From CAZSBB01 sp964605235 (GTDB taxonomy: Bacteria > Planctomycetota > Phycisphaerae > Phycisphaerales > Phycisphaeraceae): a DNA stretch of 64,000 nucleotides. The notes under the pieces were generated by a model. That model saw only the letters and a program-made list of their open reading frames with translations, was not told the DNA's origin and searched no databases. This document shows, one piece after another, positions 25,698 to 34,140 of this stretch. The position numbers and the translations under genes are program-made. The stretch is from assembly GCA_964605235.1 (NCBI GenBank), contig CAZSBB010000025.1:33153-97152 (forward strand), read 5' to 3'. How positions within the stretch are numbered: position 1 is the stretch's first letter; each line of letters opens with the position of its first letter.

Positions 25698-28067
25698 ATG
25701 GGTATGGTTACGATGCTGGATCGTCTGCCGCTCGTCGGCAGGTACGGGCGCTGGCTGCATGGGCAATGGCCCGCCGGGCACGTGGAGAAGCTGCCGGTCG
25801 TTCACTCCGACGGCAGCACGCGCGTGCCGGGGTTGCTGGTCGTCGGCGATCTCACCGGCATTCCCCTGCTCAAGTTCTCCGCCGACACCGGCGCCAAGGC
25901 CGCCCAGCGCGTGGCGGCCACGCTTGCGCCTCCGCATCAACGCGCTGCCAACGACAACGACATCCTCGACCTGGCGATCATCGGCGGCGGTGTCAGCGGG
26001 TTCGCCGCGGCACTGGAAGCCCAGCGTCTGGGACTGAATTTCAAGCTGTTTGAAGCTTCCGAGCCGTTCTCCACCATCGTGAACTTCCCGGCCGGCAAGC
26101 CCATCTACACCTATCCCACCGACCTCACCCCCGCCGGCGAATTGCAGTTTCACGAAGACCAATCCCACGTGAAGGAAGGCTTGCTGGCGGACCTCCGGCA
26201 ACAAACAACCGAGCGCGGCATCAACCCCGTCATCGCCCGCGTGGAGCGCGTCAAACGACGCGGCCCACTGCTGGAACTGGTCATCCCCGATCAATCCCCG
26301 GTCCAGGCGCGACAGGTCATCGTCGCCATCGGCCGCAGCGGCAACTATCGCCAGCTCAACGTCCCCGGCGAAGACCTGCCCAAGGTCTACAACCGTCTGC
26401 ACGACCCCAAAGAATACGCCGGCCAACAGGTGCTGGTCGTCGGCGGCGGCGACAGCGCGCTGGAGGCAGCCATCGCGCTGGCGCAGCAAGGCGCTGCGGT
26501 CACCCTCAGCTATCGGCAGGCCCAGTTCTCGCGCCCCAAGCCGGAGAATGTCGAAAAGCTCGACGCACTGGCTGAGCCCGTGACTGATGACACCCCCGCC
26601 CAGCCCGGGCGCATCGCGCTGCGGCTGCCCTCACAAGTCAAACAGATCGCCGCCGACCACGTGACGCTCAAGCAAGGCGAGGCGACCGTCAGCATTCCCA
26701 ATGACGTGGTGCTGCGTCTGATCGGCCGGGAAGCCCCGCTGGACTTCTTCCGCCGCAGCGGCGTGCCGATCCACGGTGAACGTAATTGGCGCTGGTGGGT
26801 GACGCTGCTGCTGTGCGTCGCCGCCTGTCTCTGGCTGTACCACTGGAAGAAGCCGGGCGTGCATATTGCCAACTTCCCCCCGCTGTCCTCGCTGGCGCAC
26901 GTCGGCGATGCCTGGGCACAGCGCGGCTGGTTCCCCTACAACATCCCCGAACGCTGGACCCAACTGGGCAGCGCGTTCGCCGAGCCTTCCCATCTGCTGG
27001 GCACGCTCAAACTTTCGCTCGGCGAGCCGGGGTTTTACTACTCGCTGGCGTACTGCCTGTGCGTGGTGCTGTTTGGCGTTGATCGCATGCGTCGCCGGCG
27101 CACGCCCTATGTGACAGTGCAGACGCTCACGCTGATGTTCATGCAATGCGGCCCGCTGTTTCTGCTGCCTTACGTGCTCCTGCCGTGGGCGGGGTACAAC
27201 GGCTGGTTCGACGCCGGCGGACTCAAATGGCTGGCGGATCAGCTCTTTCCCGTGGTGACCTACGGGCACGGCCGAGAGTACTGGCGGGCCTTCGGCCTGA
27301 TCCTCGCCTGGCCCCTGTTCATCTGGAACGCTTTCACTTCCCAGCCGCTGGGACTCTGGCTCGCCATCAGTGCGGTGCAGACGTTCGTCATCATTCCGCT
27401 GCTGGTGTGGCGCTTTGGCAAAGGGGCGTATTGCGGCTGGATCTGCTCGTGCGGCGCTCTGGCGGAAACGCTCGGCGATCGCCACCGCCAGAAGATGCCC
27501 CATGGCCCCGGCTGGAATCGCCTCAACCTCATCGGCCAGGTGTTCCTGCTCTTTGCCGTGGTCCTCATGGTCCTGCGCACGCTCGGCTGGATGCTCGGGC
27601 ATGACAGTTGGCCCAGCCGGGGGTTCGAGTATCTGCTGCACGATCTGCCGATGTTCAACTATGTGTGGTTCGTCGATCTGCTCTGGGCGGGCGTGCTGGG
27701 CGTCGGGTTGTACTTCCACTTCTCCGGGCGCGTGTGGTGCCGGTTCGCCTGTCCGCTGGCAGCCCTGATGCACATCTACGCCCGCTTCAGCCAGTTCCGC
27801 ATTCTGGCGGACAAGAAGAAGTGCATCTCGTGCAACGTCTGCACCAGCGTGTGCCACCAGGGCATCGACGTGATGAGCTTCGCCAACAAGGGCAAGCCGA
27901 TGGAGGACCCGCAATGCGTGCGCTGCTCGGCCTGCGTGCAAAGCTGCCCCACCGGCGTGCTGAGCTTCGGGCGCGTCGGCCGCGCTGGGCAGGTGCTGGG
28001 CGTCGACACCCTCGCCGCATCGCCGGTCCGTCTGACCGAGCTGACCATCAGCGCCAAGCATTCTTAG
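25698..28067 (+). CDS. FAD/NAD(P) flavoprotein fused to a membrane NapH-like polyferredoxin
   Basis: Fusion of 789 residues. The ATG at 25698 follows GGAAGGG by seven bases. Residues 31-75 (RVPGLLVVGDLTGIPLLKFS) match the FAD-pyrophosphate motif normally at the C-terminus of thioredoxin-reductase-like proteins. The FAD fold follows with DLAIIGGGVSGFAAALEA (91-108), then the NAD(P) fold with VLVVGGGDSALEAAIA (245-260). No redox CxxC is seen between them. From about 362 there are several membrane segments and GAYCGWICSCGALAETLGD, as in NapH/CcoG proteins. Two 4Fe-4S clusters come from CxxCxxCxxxC at 709-719 and 740-750. It likely passes electrons from NAD(P)H through FAD and clusters to a membrane acceptor. 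The stop codon lies in the edge of a repeat. Confidence 0.88.
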   Translation: MGMVTMLDRLPLVGRYGRWLHGQWPAGHVEKLPVVHSDGSTRVPGLLVVGDLTGIPLLKFSADTGAKAAQRVAATLAPPHQRAANDNDILDLAIIGGGVSGFAAALEAQRLGLNFKLFEASEPFSTIVNFPAGKPIYTYPTDLTPAGELQFHEDQSHVKEGLLADLRQQTTERGINPVIARVERVKRRGPLLELVIPDQSPVQARQVIVAIGRSGNYRQLNVPGEDLPKVYNRLHDPKEYAGQQVLVVGGGDSALEAAIALAQQGAAVTLSYRQAQFSRPKPENVEKLDALAEPVTDDTPAQPGRIALRLPSQVKQIAADHVTLKQGEATVSIPNDVVLRLIGREAPLDFFRRSGVPIHGERNWRWWVTLLLCVAACLWLYHWKKPGVHIANFPPLSSLAHVGDAWAQRGWFPYNIPERWTQLGSAFAEPSHLLGTLKLSLGEPGFYYSLAYCLCVVLFGVDRMRRRRTPYVTVQTLTLMFMQCGPLFLLPYVLLPWAGYNGWFDAGGLKWLADQLFPVVTYGHGREYWRAFGLILAWPLFIWNAFTSQPLGLWLAISAVQTFVIIPLLVWRFGKGAYCGWICSCGALAETLGDRHRQKMPHGPGWNRLNLIGQVFLLFAVVLMVLRTLGWMLGHDSWPSRGFEYLLHDLPMFNYVWFVDLLWAGVLGVGLYFHFSGRVWCRFACPLAALMHIYARFSQFRILADKKKCISCNVCTSVCHQGIDVMSFANKGKPMEDPQCVRCSACVQSCPTGVLSFGRVGRAGQVLGVDTLAASPVRLTELTISAKHS

Positions 28068-28222
28068 CCACGGATGAACGATGGGGAATCTGGCGATTTG
28101 TTGATTTGAGATTTGATGATGTAATTCGGCACTCACGCGCTCAGCAGCAGTGCGTCGAGGTCAAATCAACAAATCCCCCATCGCCAAATCAACAAATATC
28201 TTCATCCGTGTTCATCTGTGGC
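28067..28222. repeat. GCCACGGATGAAC inverted repeat (copy B)
   Basis: The outer ends GCCACGGATGAACGATG and CATCCGTGTTCATCTGTGGC are inverted, with inner arms of GATTTGTTGATTTGAGATTT and CAAATCAACAAATC. The first bases overlap the TAG stop of the flavoprotein gene. Other copies are at 29573-29762, 46331-46496 and 61351-61541. Confidence 0.85.
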
Positions 28223-28283
28223 AAAAATATGCTTCCAGCTATACTGCTGTGCTTCATTCCCGCCTTTTCAAGGAGCCCGCGCC

Positions 28284-29555
28284 ATGGCTGGCAACGCGGC
28301 AACTGGTGGCATTCTCGAACATGCGTTGGTCAACTTTGAGCGGGCCGCGGCCTTGCTGAAGGATCGTTATCCCGCGGAGCTGTTTGACGTGCTCCGCCGC
28401 CCGCGTGAGCGCGTGGAACTGACGCTTTCGCCGCAGATGGACAACCGCAAGCTGCGCTCGGTCAAAGCCTTCGTCGTGCGTCACAGCGAAGCCCTGGGCC
28501 CCAGCAAAGGCGGCATCCGCATGACGCCGGGCGTCTCGCTGGATGAAGTCACCGGGCTGGCGATGGAAATGACCTGGAAGTGCTCGCTCATCGGCGTGCC
28601 GTTCGGCGGCGGGAAGAGCGGCATCGTCGCCGACCCGGCGCAGCTGAGCGCCTTCGACAAAGAAACCGTCATGCGCTCCTTCACCCGCGCCGCCCATCAT
28701 CTGGTCCAGCCGTTCGTCTATGTCCCCGCGCCGGACATGGGCACCAACGAACGCGACATGGGTTACATCAAGGACGCCATCAGCTACTCCAACGGCGTGG
28801 CGACCACCGCCGGCTGCTATGTCACCGGCAAGCCCGTCATCCTCGGCGGCATCCCCGGCCGGCGCCAGGCGACCGGACTGGGCGTCGCCTACAGCGTGGC
28901 GGCAGCGCTCGAAACCCTCGGCTGGGAAAAACGCGACTGCCCCACCATCGTGCAGGGCCTGGGCAACGTCGGCTCCTGGGCGGTGCGCTCGCTGGCGGAC
29001 CTGGGCTTCCCCATCGTCGGCGTCAGCGATGTCCATGGTGCGATCTACAGCGAAAAGGGCCTCGACGTGCCCGCCCTGCTCGCCCATGTCGCCCAGCATG
29101 GCTCGATCCGTGGCTACGCCCCTGAGCTGGCGGTCGATGGCGCCAAGCTGCTGGAAATGCCGTGCAAGGTGCTGGTTCCCGCCGCCGCCGCCGGGCAGAT
29201 CACCGCGCAGAATGCCGGGAAAATCCAGGCCCAGCTCATCGGCGAAGGCGCCAACAGCCCCACCACGCCCGAAGCCGACGCCATTCTCAAGCAGCGCGGC
29301 ATCTTCGTCATCCCCGACATCCTCTGCAACGCCGGCGGCGTCTTCGTGTCCTACCTGGAATACACCCAGGAAACCCAGCAGGAACAGATGACCGAGGAAG
29401 ACGTCGTCGCCCGCCTGGAAAAACGCATGCGCACGCGCTTCACCGACGTGCATCGCTTCGCCCAGGAACGCCAACTCGCCATGCGCGACGCCGCCCTGTG
29501 CCTGGCGGTCGATCGCGTCTGCGAATGCCTGGTGGCGCGCGGGCATCTGCCGTGA
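28284..29555 (+). CDS. gdhA: Glu/Leu/Phe/Val dehydrogenase family protein (probable glutamate dehydrogenase)
   Basis: Reversible oxidative deamination of an amino acid, most likely glutamate to 2-oxoglutarate. 423 residues, the length of hexameric GDHs. Landmarks: SKGGIRMTPGVSLDEVTGLA, K99 in EMTWKCSLIGVPFGGGKSGI (K111), the catalytic Asp in YVPAPDMGTNERDM, TGLGVAYSV, and the NAD(P) fold IVQGLGNVGSWAVRSLADLG. The Asp at the end of the second beta strand (VSDVHGAI) suggests NAD use, which is an inference. The ATG at 28284 has AAGGAG eight bases upstream. The gene lies between inverted copies of one repeat (28067-28222 and 29573-29762). The substrate could instead be a branched-chain amino acid. 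Confidence 0.9.
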   Translation: MAGNAATGGILEHALVNFERAAALLKDRYPAELFDVLRRPRERVELTLSPQMDNRKLRSVKAFVVRHSEALGPSKGGIRMTPGVSLDEVTGLAMEMTWKCSLIGVPFGGGKSGIVADPAQLSAFDKETVMRSFTRAAHHLVQPFVYVPAPDMGTNERDMGYIKDAISYSNGVATTAGCYVTGKPVILGGIPGRRQATGLGVAYSVAAALETLGWEKRDCPTIVQGLGNVGSWAVRSLADLGFPIVGVSDVHGAIYSEKGLDVPALLAHVAQHGSIRGYAPELAVDGAKLLEMPCKVLVPAAAAGQITAQNAGKIQAQLIGEGANSPTTPEADAILKQRGIFVIPDILCNAGGVFVSYLEYTQETQQEQMTEEDVVARLEKRMRTRFTDVHRFAQERQLAMRDAALCLAVDRVCECLVARGHLP

Positions 29556-29572
29556 GCAGAAAGACATTTTTT

Positions 29573-29762
29573 GCCACGGATGAACACGGATAAACACGGA
29601 TGAAGATATTTGTTGATTTGGTGATTGGGGATGTGTTGATTTGACCTTGACTCACTGCTGCTCTTGGGCACGCGTGAGAACCGGATCAAATCATCAAATC
29701 TCAAATCAACAAATCACCAGATTCTGTTTGCTTCATCCGTGTTCATCCGTGTTCATCCGTGG
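29573..29762. repeat. GCCACGGATGAAC inverted repeat (copy C)
   Basis: Outer ends GCCACGGATGAACACGGATA and TTCATCCGTGTTCATCCGTG. The interior (TTGATTTGACCTTGACTCAC and on to TCAAATCATCAAATC) is the reverse complement of the interior of copy B. Its right edge abuts the TAG stop of the rhomboid-like gene. Confidence 0.85.
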
Positions 29763-30554
29763 CTAAACCTGCTCCTGCTGCCCCTCCGGCAGGTGATCCA
29801 CACAGAAGCATTGCACCCCGCGCCCGACGTCGCTGTAGCGGAACTCCAGTTGCGGGTGCGACTGATCGCTGCGCCCGCACTGCACGCAGGTGTGGAAGGC
29901 TTCGCCCTGCGCGCGCACGGCCGCGACCTGCCGGTGCATCCGTCGGCCGCCGGTGCGCATGCGCTGCACCAGATCGCGCCCGAAGAACAGCACCAGATTG
30001 CTCACCGCCGCCAGGATCACCAGCCGCAGGTGCCACCCGCCACCGGGGGTCAGCAGTTCCACGCACAGGAACGCCAGCGCCAGCAGTCCCAGCCATTTCA
30101 CCTTCACCGGCAGGATGAAGAAAATGTAGAACTCGAACTCCGGGTACAGGTAGGCGAACGCCAGAAAGATCGACTGCATCAGGTAAAGATTCGTCACCGG
30201 CTGATCGGGAAACACGCACGCCGCCGCCACCGTCAGCACGAAGCCCACGCCCACGAACACGTTGTAGCGGAACGCTCCCCAGTGGTTCTCCAGCGCGTTG
30301 CCCATCAGGTACAGCACGTACAGCGCGAAGATGATCCACAGCGGATCCTTCGTCGGCGGATAAAACAGGAAGAACAGCAGCCGCCAGACTTCGCCCTCGA
30401 GCACCCGACGGGGAATCAGCACCAACTGCTTGAGCAACTCCGGCTGTGACACGCCCACGAGAAAGAAAAACCCCTGCCCGATCAGCAGGTACATCGTCAG
30501 GTTCGGCACGGCATACCGGCCGAAACGGCGTTCGAGGCGATCTAGCAGGCTCAT
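29763..30554 (-). CDS. Rhomboid-like membrane protein with a C-terminal zinc ribbon
   Basis: Protein of 263 residues with about six hydrophobic segments. The segment LYVLYLMGNALENHWGAFRY matches the L1 region of rhomboid proteases, and FFILPVKVKWLGLLALA the region after the catalytic helix. The Gly-x-Ser-Gly nucleophile motif expected between them is absent (FLAFAYLYPEFEFYIF stands there), so it is probably a pseudoprotease like derlins or iRhoms. The C-terminal ~60 residues are soluble and carry CVQCG and CFCVDH, a likely zinc ribbon. The ATG is at 30554. Its TAG stop lies in the edge of the repeat 29573-29762. A partner or client is unknown. Confidence 0.83.
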   Translation of the reverse strand: MSLLDRLERRFGRYAVPNLTMYLLIGQGFFFLVGVSQPELLKQLVLIPRRVLEGEVWRLLFFLFYPPTKDPLWIIFALYVLYLMGNALENHWGAFRYNVFVGVGFVLTVAAACVFPDQPVTNLYLMQSIFLAFAYLYPEFEFYIFFILPVKVKWLGLLALAFLCVELLTPGGGWHLRLVILAAVSNLVLFFGRDLVQRMRTGGRRMHRQVAAVRAQGEAFHTCVQCGRSDQSHPQLEFRYSDVGRGVQCFCVDHLPEGQQEQV

Positions 30555-30720
30555 GCGGGCTCACCGACGGTCAGAAGGGCAACTCTCTCTCAACCACGCA
30601 GACCACCGCAGCCTGCCGCCTGATGATAGCCCCCGCCACGTCACCCGTCAGCAGATGCCATCATCCCTGGCTCTGCGGTGCGGCTTCCCCGCACCCCGCC
30701 GGTTCGCTATCTTCCGCCTC

Positions 30721-31794
30721 GTGAGCGTTGCTTCCCCCAGTTTGGCCGCGACAACACCGTGGCTGGCGGTGCGCGCGGTCAGTCGGCGGTTTGGGGCGGT
30801 GGTTGCGCTCGACCAGGTGAGTCTGGACATCGCCCAGGGACGCTTTGTCACGCTGCTGGGGCCCAGCGGGTGCGGCAAGACCACGCTGCTGCGCATCCTT
30901 GCGGGCCTCGAACTCCCGCAGGCGGGTTCCATTCTGCTCGAAGGGCGCGACATCACTCGCCTGCCCGCCCAGCAGCGCCCGACCAACACGGTGTTCCAGA
31001 GCTATGCCCTGTTCCCGCATCTGCGGGTGAGCGCCAACATCGCCTTCGGGCTGCGCGCCAGGCGATTGCCTGAAGTTGAGATCCGTCAGCGCGTGAGCGA
31101 GGCGGCCGAGTTGTTGCATCTGCATGAATTACTGGGGCGCTATCCGCATGAGCTGTCGGGCGGGCAGAAGCAGCGTGTGGCGCTGGCGCGGGCGCTGGTG
31201 AATCGTCCCGCCCTGCTGCTGCTCGATGAGCCAATGTCCGCGCTGGACGCGAAGCTGCGCACGCATCTGCAGGTGGAGCTGCGGCAGTTGCAGCAGCGGC
31301 TGGGGGCGACGTTTTTGCTGGTGACGCACGATCAGGATGAGGCGATGACCGTCAGCGATGATCTGTTCGTGATGAACCACGGGCGGATCGTGCAGGCCGG
31401 CTCGCCGCGGGAGGTTTATGAGCAGCCGCGCAATCGGTTCGTGGCGCATTTCCTGGGCAGCGCCAATGTCATTGCCGGGCGGCGCGATGAGCAGGACGCG
31501 CATCTGCTGCACACCGCGCTGGGCGTGCTGCGGGTGGGTCAGCCGTTGCCGTGGCGCGAAGGCGAGGTGGCGATCCGTCCCGAGCGTTTGCGGGCGGTGG
31601 CGGGCGCGGGGAGCAATTGCGTGGCGGGCGCGGTGACGCAGCGGATTTACCGTGGCGATCATCAGGATGTGGAGTTGTCGACCGGGGCGCTGCGCTGGCG
31701 CACCGAGCCGACGCAGGAGCTGAGCGTGGGGCAGACGGTTGCGCTGGAACTGCCGGCCGAGCATCTGCATCCATTGGAAAATGAGTGCGGGTGA
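30721..31794 (+). CDS. potA: Spermidine/putrescine-type ABC transporter ATP-binding protein
   Basis: ATPase subunit of a polyamine/thiamine/iron-type importer, 357 residues from a GTG at 30721. Walker A LLGPSGCGKTTLL (47-54 core), Q-loop Q93 in VFQSYALFPH, signature ELSGGQKQRVALARAL, Walker B LLLLDEPMSALD and the switch THDQDEAMT. A C-terminal TOBE domain starts with VAIRPERLRA. The start is uncertain: the GTG has no visible Shine-Dalgarno, and an in-frame ATG at 30658 is possible. PotB follows 86 bases later; no PotC or PotD gene is near. Confidence 0.88.
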   Translation: MSVASPSLAATTPWLAVRAVSRRFGAVVALDQVSLDIAQGRFVTLLGPSGCGKTTLLRILAGLELPQAGSILLEGRDITRLPAQQRPTNTVFQSYALFPHLRVSANIAFGLRARRLPEVEIRQRVSEAAELLHLHELLGRYPHELSGGQKQRVALARALVNRPALLLLDEPMSALDAKLRTHLQVELRQLQQRLGATFLLVTHDQDEAMTVSDDLFVMNHGRIVQAGSPREVYEQPRNRFVAHFLGSANVIAGRRDEQDAHLLHTALGVLRVGQPLPWREGEVAIRPERLRAVAGAGSNCVAGAVTQRIYRGDHQDVELSTGALRWRTEPTQELSVGQTVALELPAEHLHPLENECG

Positions 31795-31828
31795 GGTTGG
31801 CCGTGGTTTGATGCGGCTTTCTTCCATT

Positions 31829-31853
31829 TAGCCCCCGGCGACGCGCCGGGGGC
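31829..31853. repeat. TAGCCCCCGGCGA hairpin (copy 1)
   Basis: TAGCCCCCGGCGA followed by CGCGCCGGGGGC, a near-perfect stem between potA and potB. The same element in the opposite orientation is at 38374-38402, including the flanking CCATTTAGCC. Confidence 0.85.
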
Positions 31854-31880
31854 GAAGTGAAACCAAGGGTGAATGCAGCC

Positions 31881-32828
31881 ATGCCCGGCAAACGCTCCGC
31901 CAACTTGACCAAACGGCATGTCGTGTGGTTCGGGCAGATCACCACGCCCGCGCGGCTGCGGCGCTGGGGGTTGCTGCTGGCGCTGCTGCCGGTGGGTTGG
32001 CTGCTGGTGCTGCTGGTGTTGCCCAGCGTGCTGCTCATTGCGGTGTCACTGGCGCAGCGGGATCCGGACGGGCGGATCATCTGGCAGTTGACCTGGGACA
32101 ACTACCGACGGCTGGCGGGCTTTGGTTTGCTGGGGTACTCGGCGGATTCGCTGCGGATTCTATGGCGCAGCGTGTGGGTGGCGGGATTGACGACGGCGCT
32201 GGCGTTGGGGCTGGCGTATCCGCTGGCGTTCTGGATCGCATTGGCCCGGCCGTGGGTGCGCGGGGTGCTGCTGATGGCGGTGGTCGCGCCGCTGTGCACC
32301 AACCTGGTGGTGCGGACATATGCGTGGGAATTGCTGCTTTCACCGCAGTTGCCCCCGGCGCGGCTGGCGCTGGCGCTGGGCTGGCTGGAAGCGGAGCAGG
32401 CGCTGTATCCGAGTTTGATCGCGGTGCTGCTGGGCATGGTCGCCAACGCGCTGCCGTTCGCGGTGCTGCCTTTGGCGACGGCGGCATGGAAGCTGGACTG
32501 GGCGCTGGTGGATGCGGCGCGCGATTTGTCCGCCGGGCGGCTGCGTTTGTTTCAGCACGCCATCTGGCCGCAGACGCGGGCGGCGGCGGTGGTGGCGGTG
32601 ATTTTCACCTTCGTGCCGGCGATGGGCATGTTCGTCATCAGCGATCGGCTCGGCGGAGCGCGTTTCATGCTGGTGGGCAACCTGATTCAACAGCAGTTGA
32701 GCGTCAGCCGGGACTACCCCTACGGCGCGGCAGTGAGCCTGCTGATGGTCGTGCTGACGCTGGTCGGCCTGGCGCTGTACCGCAAGGCGGCGGCGCTGGA
32801 GTCCACGGCACGGTTATCGGAGGTTTAG
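31881..32828 (+). CDS. potB: ABC transporter permease, PotB type
   Basis: Membrane permease of 315 residues with about six transmembrane segments (WGLLLALLPVGWLLVLLVLP is the first). The cytoplasmic coupling loop with the EAA-type motif is DAARDLSAGRLRLFQHAIWP. It should pair with the PotA-like ATPase upstream. A second permease (PotC) and a binding protein (PotD) are normally needed and are missing here; the next gene is a FemAB-like protein. The ATG at 31881 follows AAGGGTG by nine bases. The substrate is not certain; polyamine is inferred from the family. Confidence 0.87.
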   Translation: MPGKRSANLTKRHVVWFGQITTPARLRRWGLLLALLPVGWLLVLLVLPSVLLIAVSLAQRDPDGRIIWQLTWDNYRRLAGFGLLGYSADSLRILWRSVWVAGLTTALALGLAYPLAFWIALARPWVRGVLLMAVVAPLCTNLVVRTYAWELLLSPQLPPARLALALGWLEAEQALYPSLIAVLLGMVANALPFAVLPLATAAWKLDWALVDAARDLSAGRLRLFQHAIWPQTRAAAVVAVIFTFVPAMGMFVISDRLGGARFMLVGNLIQQQLSVSRDYPYGAAVSLLMVVLTLVGLALYRKAAALESTARLSEV

Positions 32829-32886
32829 CCGACGACCCTGCAGGCGCGGTGGAAGTTATCCCGCCCTTGCGGTCGATAGCTCTGAG

Positions 32887-33969
32887 GTGATCGCCCCTGC
32901 CGCCAAGCTGAATGAGCCGGCGCTGCGCCTGGCCGTGCATTTGGATCTGCCCGCCGCCTTGCGGGCGCAGATCGCGCGATTTCTGGATCAGCAGCAGGCG
33001 CCGATCGAGTTCGACCCGCGCTGGCTGGATACGCTGCGCGATGGCCTGGGACATCGGCCGTGCGTGCTGACCGCCCATGATGCGCAGGGCGAGCTATGCG
33101 GACTGCTGCCGCTGGCGCTGGTCGCCAGTTCGCTGTTCGGGCGGTTTCTGGTGAGTCTGCCCTACCTCAACCGCGCCGGCGTGCTGGCGCCGGAGCCGGC
33201 GGTTGCGGACCAGTTGGTCCAGCGCGCGGTACAGCAGGCGCAGCAACTGCGGGTGTCCTATCTGGAGCTGCGCCACGAGCAGCCGGTGGATCACGAATTG
33301 TTGCCCCAGCAGCGCGATGAGAAGCAATGTCTGCTGCTGGAGCTGCCGGGCGATGGGGAAGCGCTGTGGGCGCAATTGAACGCCAAGGTGCGCAATCAGG
33401 TGCGCAAGGGCGACAAGTCGGAACTGACGCTGCAATGGGGCGGCGGGGAGCTGCTCGAGGCGTTTTACGCGGTGTTCAGCGTGAACATGCGCGACCTGGG
33501 GACGCCGGTGTACGGCCGGGCGTTTTTCGCGGCTTTGCTCGAGCATTTCGCGGGCGAAGCGGAGCTGGCGGTGGTGTCGCATGCGGGCCAGCCGATAGCC
33601 GGCGCACTGCTGGTGCATGATGACCGGCTGAGGCGCACGCAGGTGCCGTCGGCCAGTTGTCTGCGGGCGTTCAATCACACCAATGCAAACATGTGGATGT
33701 ACCACCAACTGCTGCTGCGGGCGCTGGCACGCGGGAGCAAGACGTTTGATTTCGGGCGCAGCAGCGTGGACAGCGGCACCTACCGGTTCAAGAGGCAATG
33801 GGGCGCGATGGGGAGTCCGACGGTCTGGCAGTACCACGTGTTGCGCGGGAGCATGGACGCCATGCGTCCCGAGCAGCAGCGGTACCAGCGCAAGATCGAG
33901 ATGTGGAAGAAGCTGCCGGTGTGGGTGACGCGGGTGCTGGGCCCGGCGATCGTGCGCGGCATTCCGTGA
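32887..33969 (+). CDS. FemAB-like acyltransferase, PEP-CTERM/XrtA-system type
   Basis: GNAT-fold protein of 360 residues of the FemAB-related family tied to exosortase/exopolysaccharide loci. Landmarks are IEFDPRWLDTLRDGLGH, LVSLPYLNRAGVLAPEP, NAKVRNQVRKGDKSELTL, RDLGTPVYGRAFFAALLEHF and KTFDFGRSSVDSGTYRFKRQ. Such proteins probably attach an amino acid or acyl group to a cell-surface precursor. The start is a GTG at 32887 with only a weak upstream signal. No exosortase or EPS gene is present in the window, so the partnership is only inferred. It follows potB by 58 bases. Confidence 0.85.
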   Translation: MIAPAAKLNEPALRLAVHLDLPAALRAQIARFLDQQQAPIEFDPRWLDTLRDGLGHRPCVLTAHDAQGELCGLLPLALVASSLFGRFLVSLPYLNRAGVLAPEPAVADQLVQRAVQQAQQLRVSYLELRHEQPVDHELLPQQRDEKQCLLLELPGDGEALWAQLNAKVRNQVRKGDKSELTLQWGGGELLEAFYAVFSVNMRDLGTPVYGRAFFAALLEHFAGEAELAVVSHAGQPIAGALLVHDDRLRRTQVPSASCLRAFNHTNANMWMYHQLLLRALARGSKTFDFGRSSVDSGTYRFKRQWGAMGSPTVWQYHVLRGSMDAMRPEQQRYQRKIEMWKKLPVWVTRVLGPAIVRGIP

Positions 33970-34019
33970 GCGCTCCGACGGTCGCCGGGGATCGCCAGAT
34001 GGCCACTGCAGCTCCTGCT

Positions 34020-34112
34020 TGACGAGCCCCGTGTGCGAGCAAGGGATTGCGGCGCAGCCGCAGGGACGGGACAAGGATCAGCAACCGCTTGCTGACGCGC
34101 GCGGCTCGTTAA
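34020..34112. repeat. GCGCGCGGCTCG repeat (copy 1)
   Basis: Begins GACGAGCCCCGTGTGCGAGC, contains TTGCGGCGCAGCCGCAGGG, and ends CTGACGCGCGCGGCTCG. A second copy in the same orientation is at 37488-37573. Confidence 0.75.
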
Positions 34113-34140
34113 GCGAATGGCATCTGCGGGGGACCGGGGA

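Noticed and set aside
28067..29762. Insertion sequence carrying gdhA
   Set aside because: The flanking copies are short repeats without any transposase; only a bracketed arrangement can be claimed.
31829..31853. Rho-independent terminator after potA
   Set aside because: The hairpin is strong but no T run follows, and the same element recurs elsewhere as a repeat.
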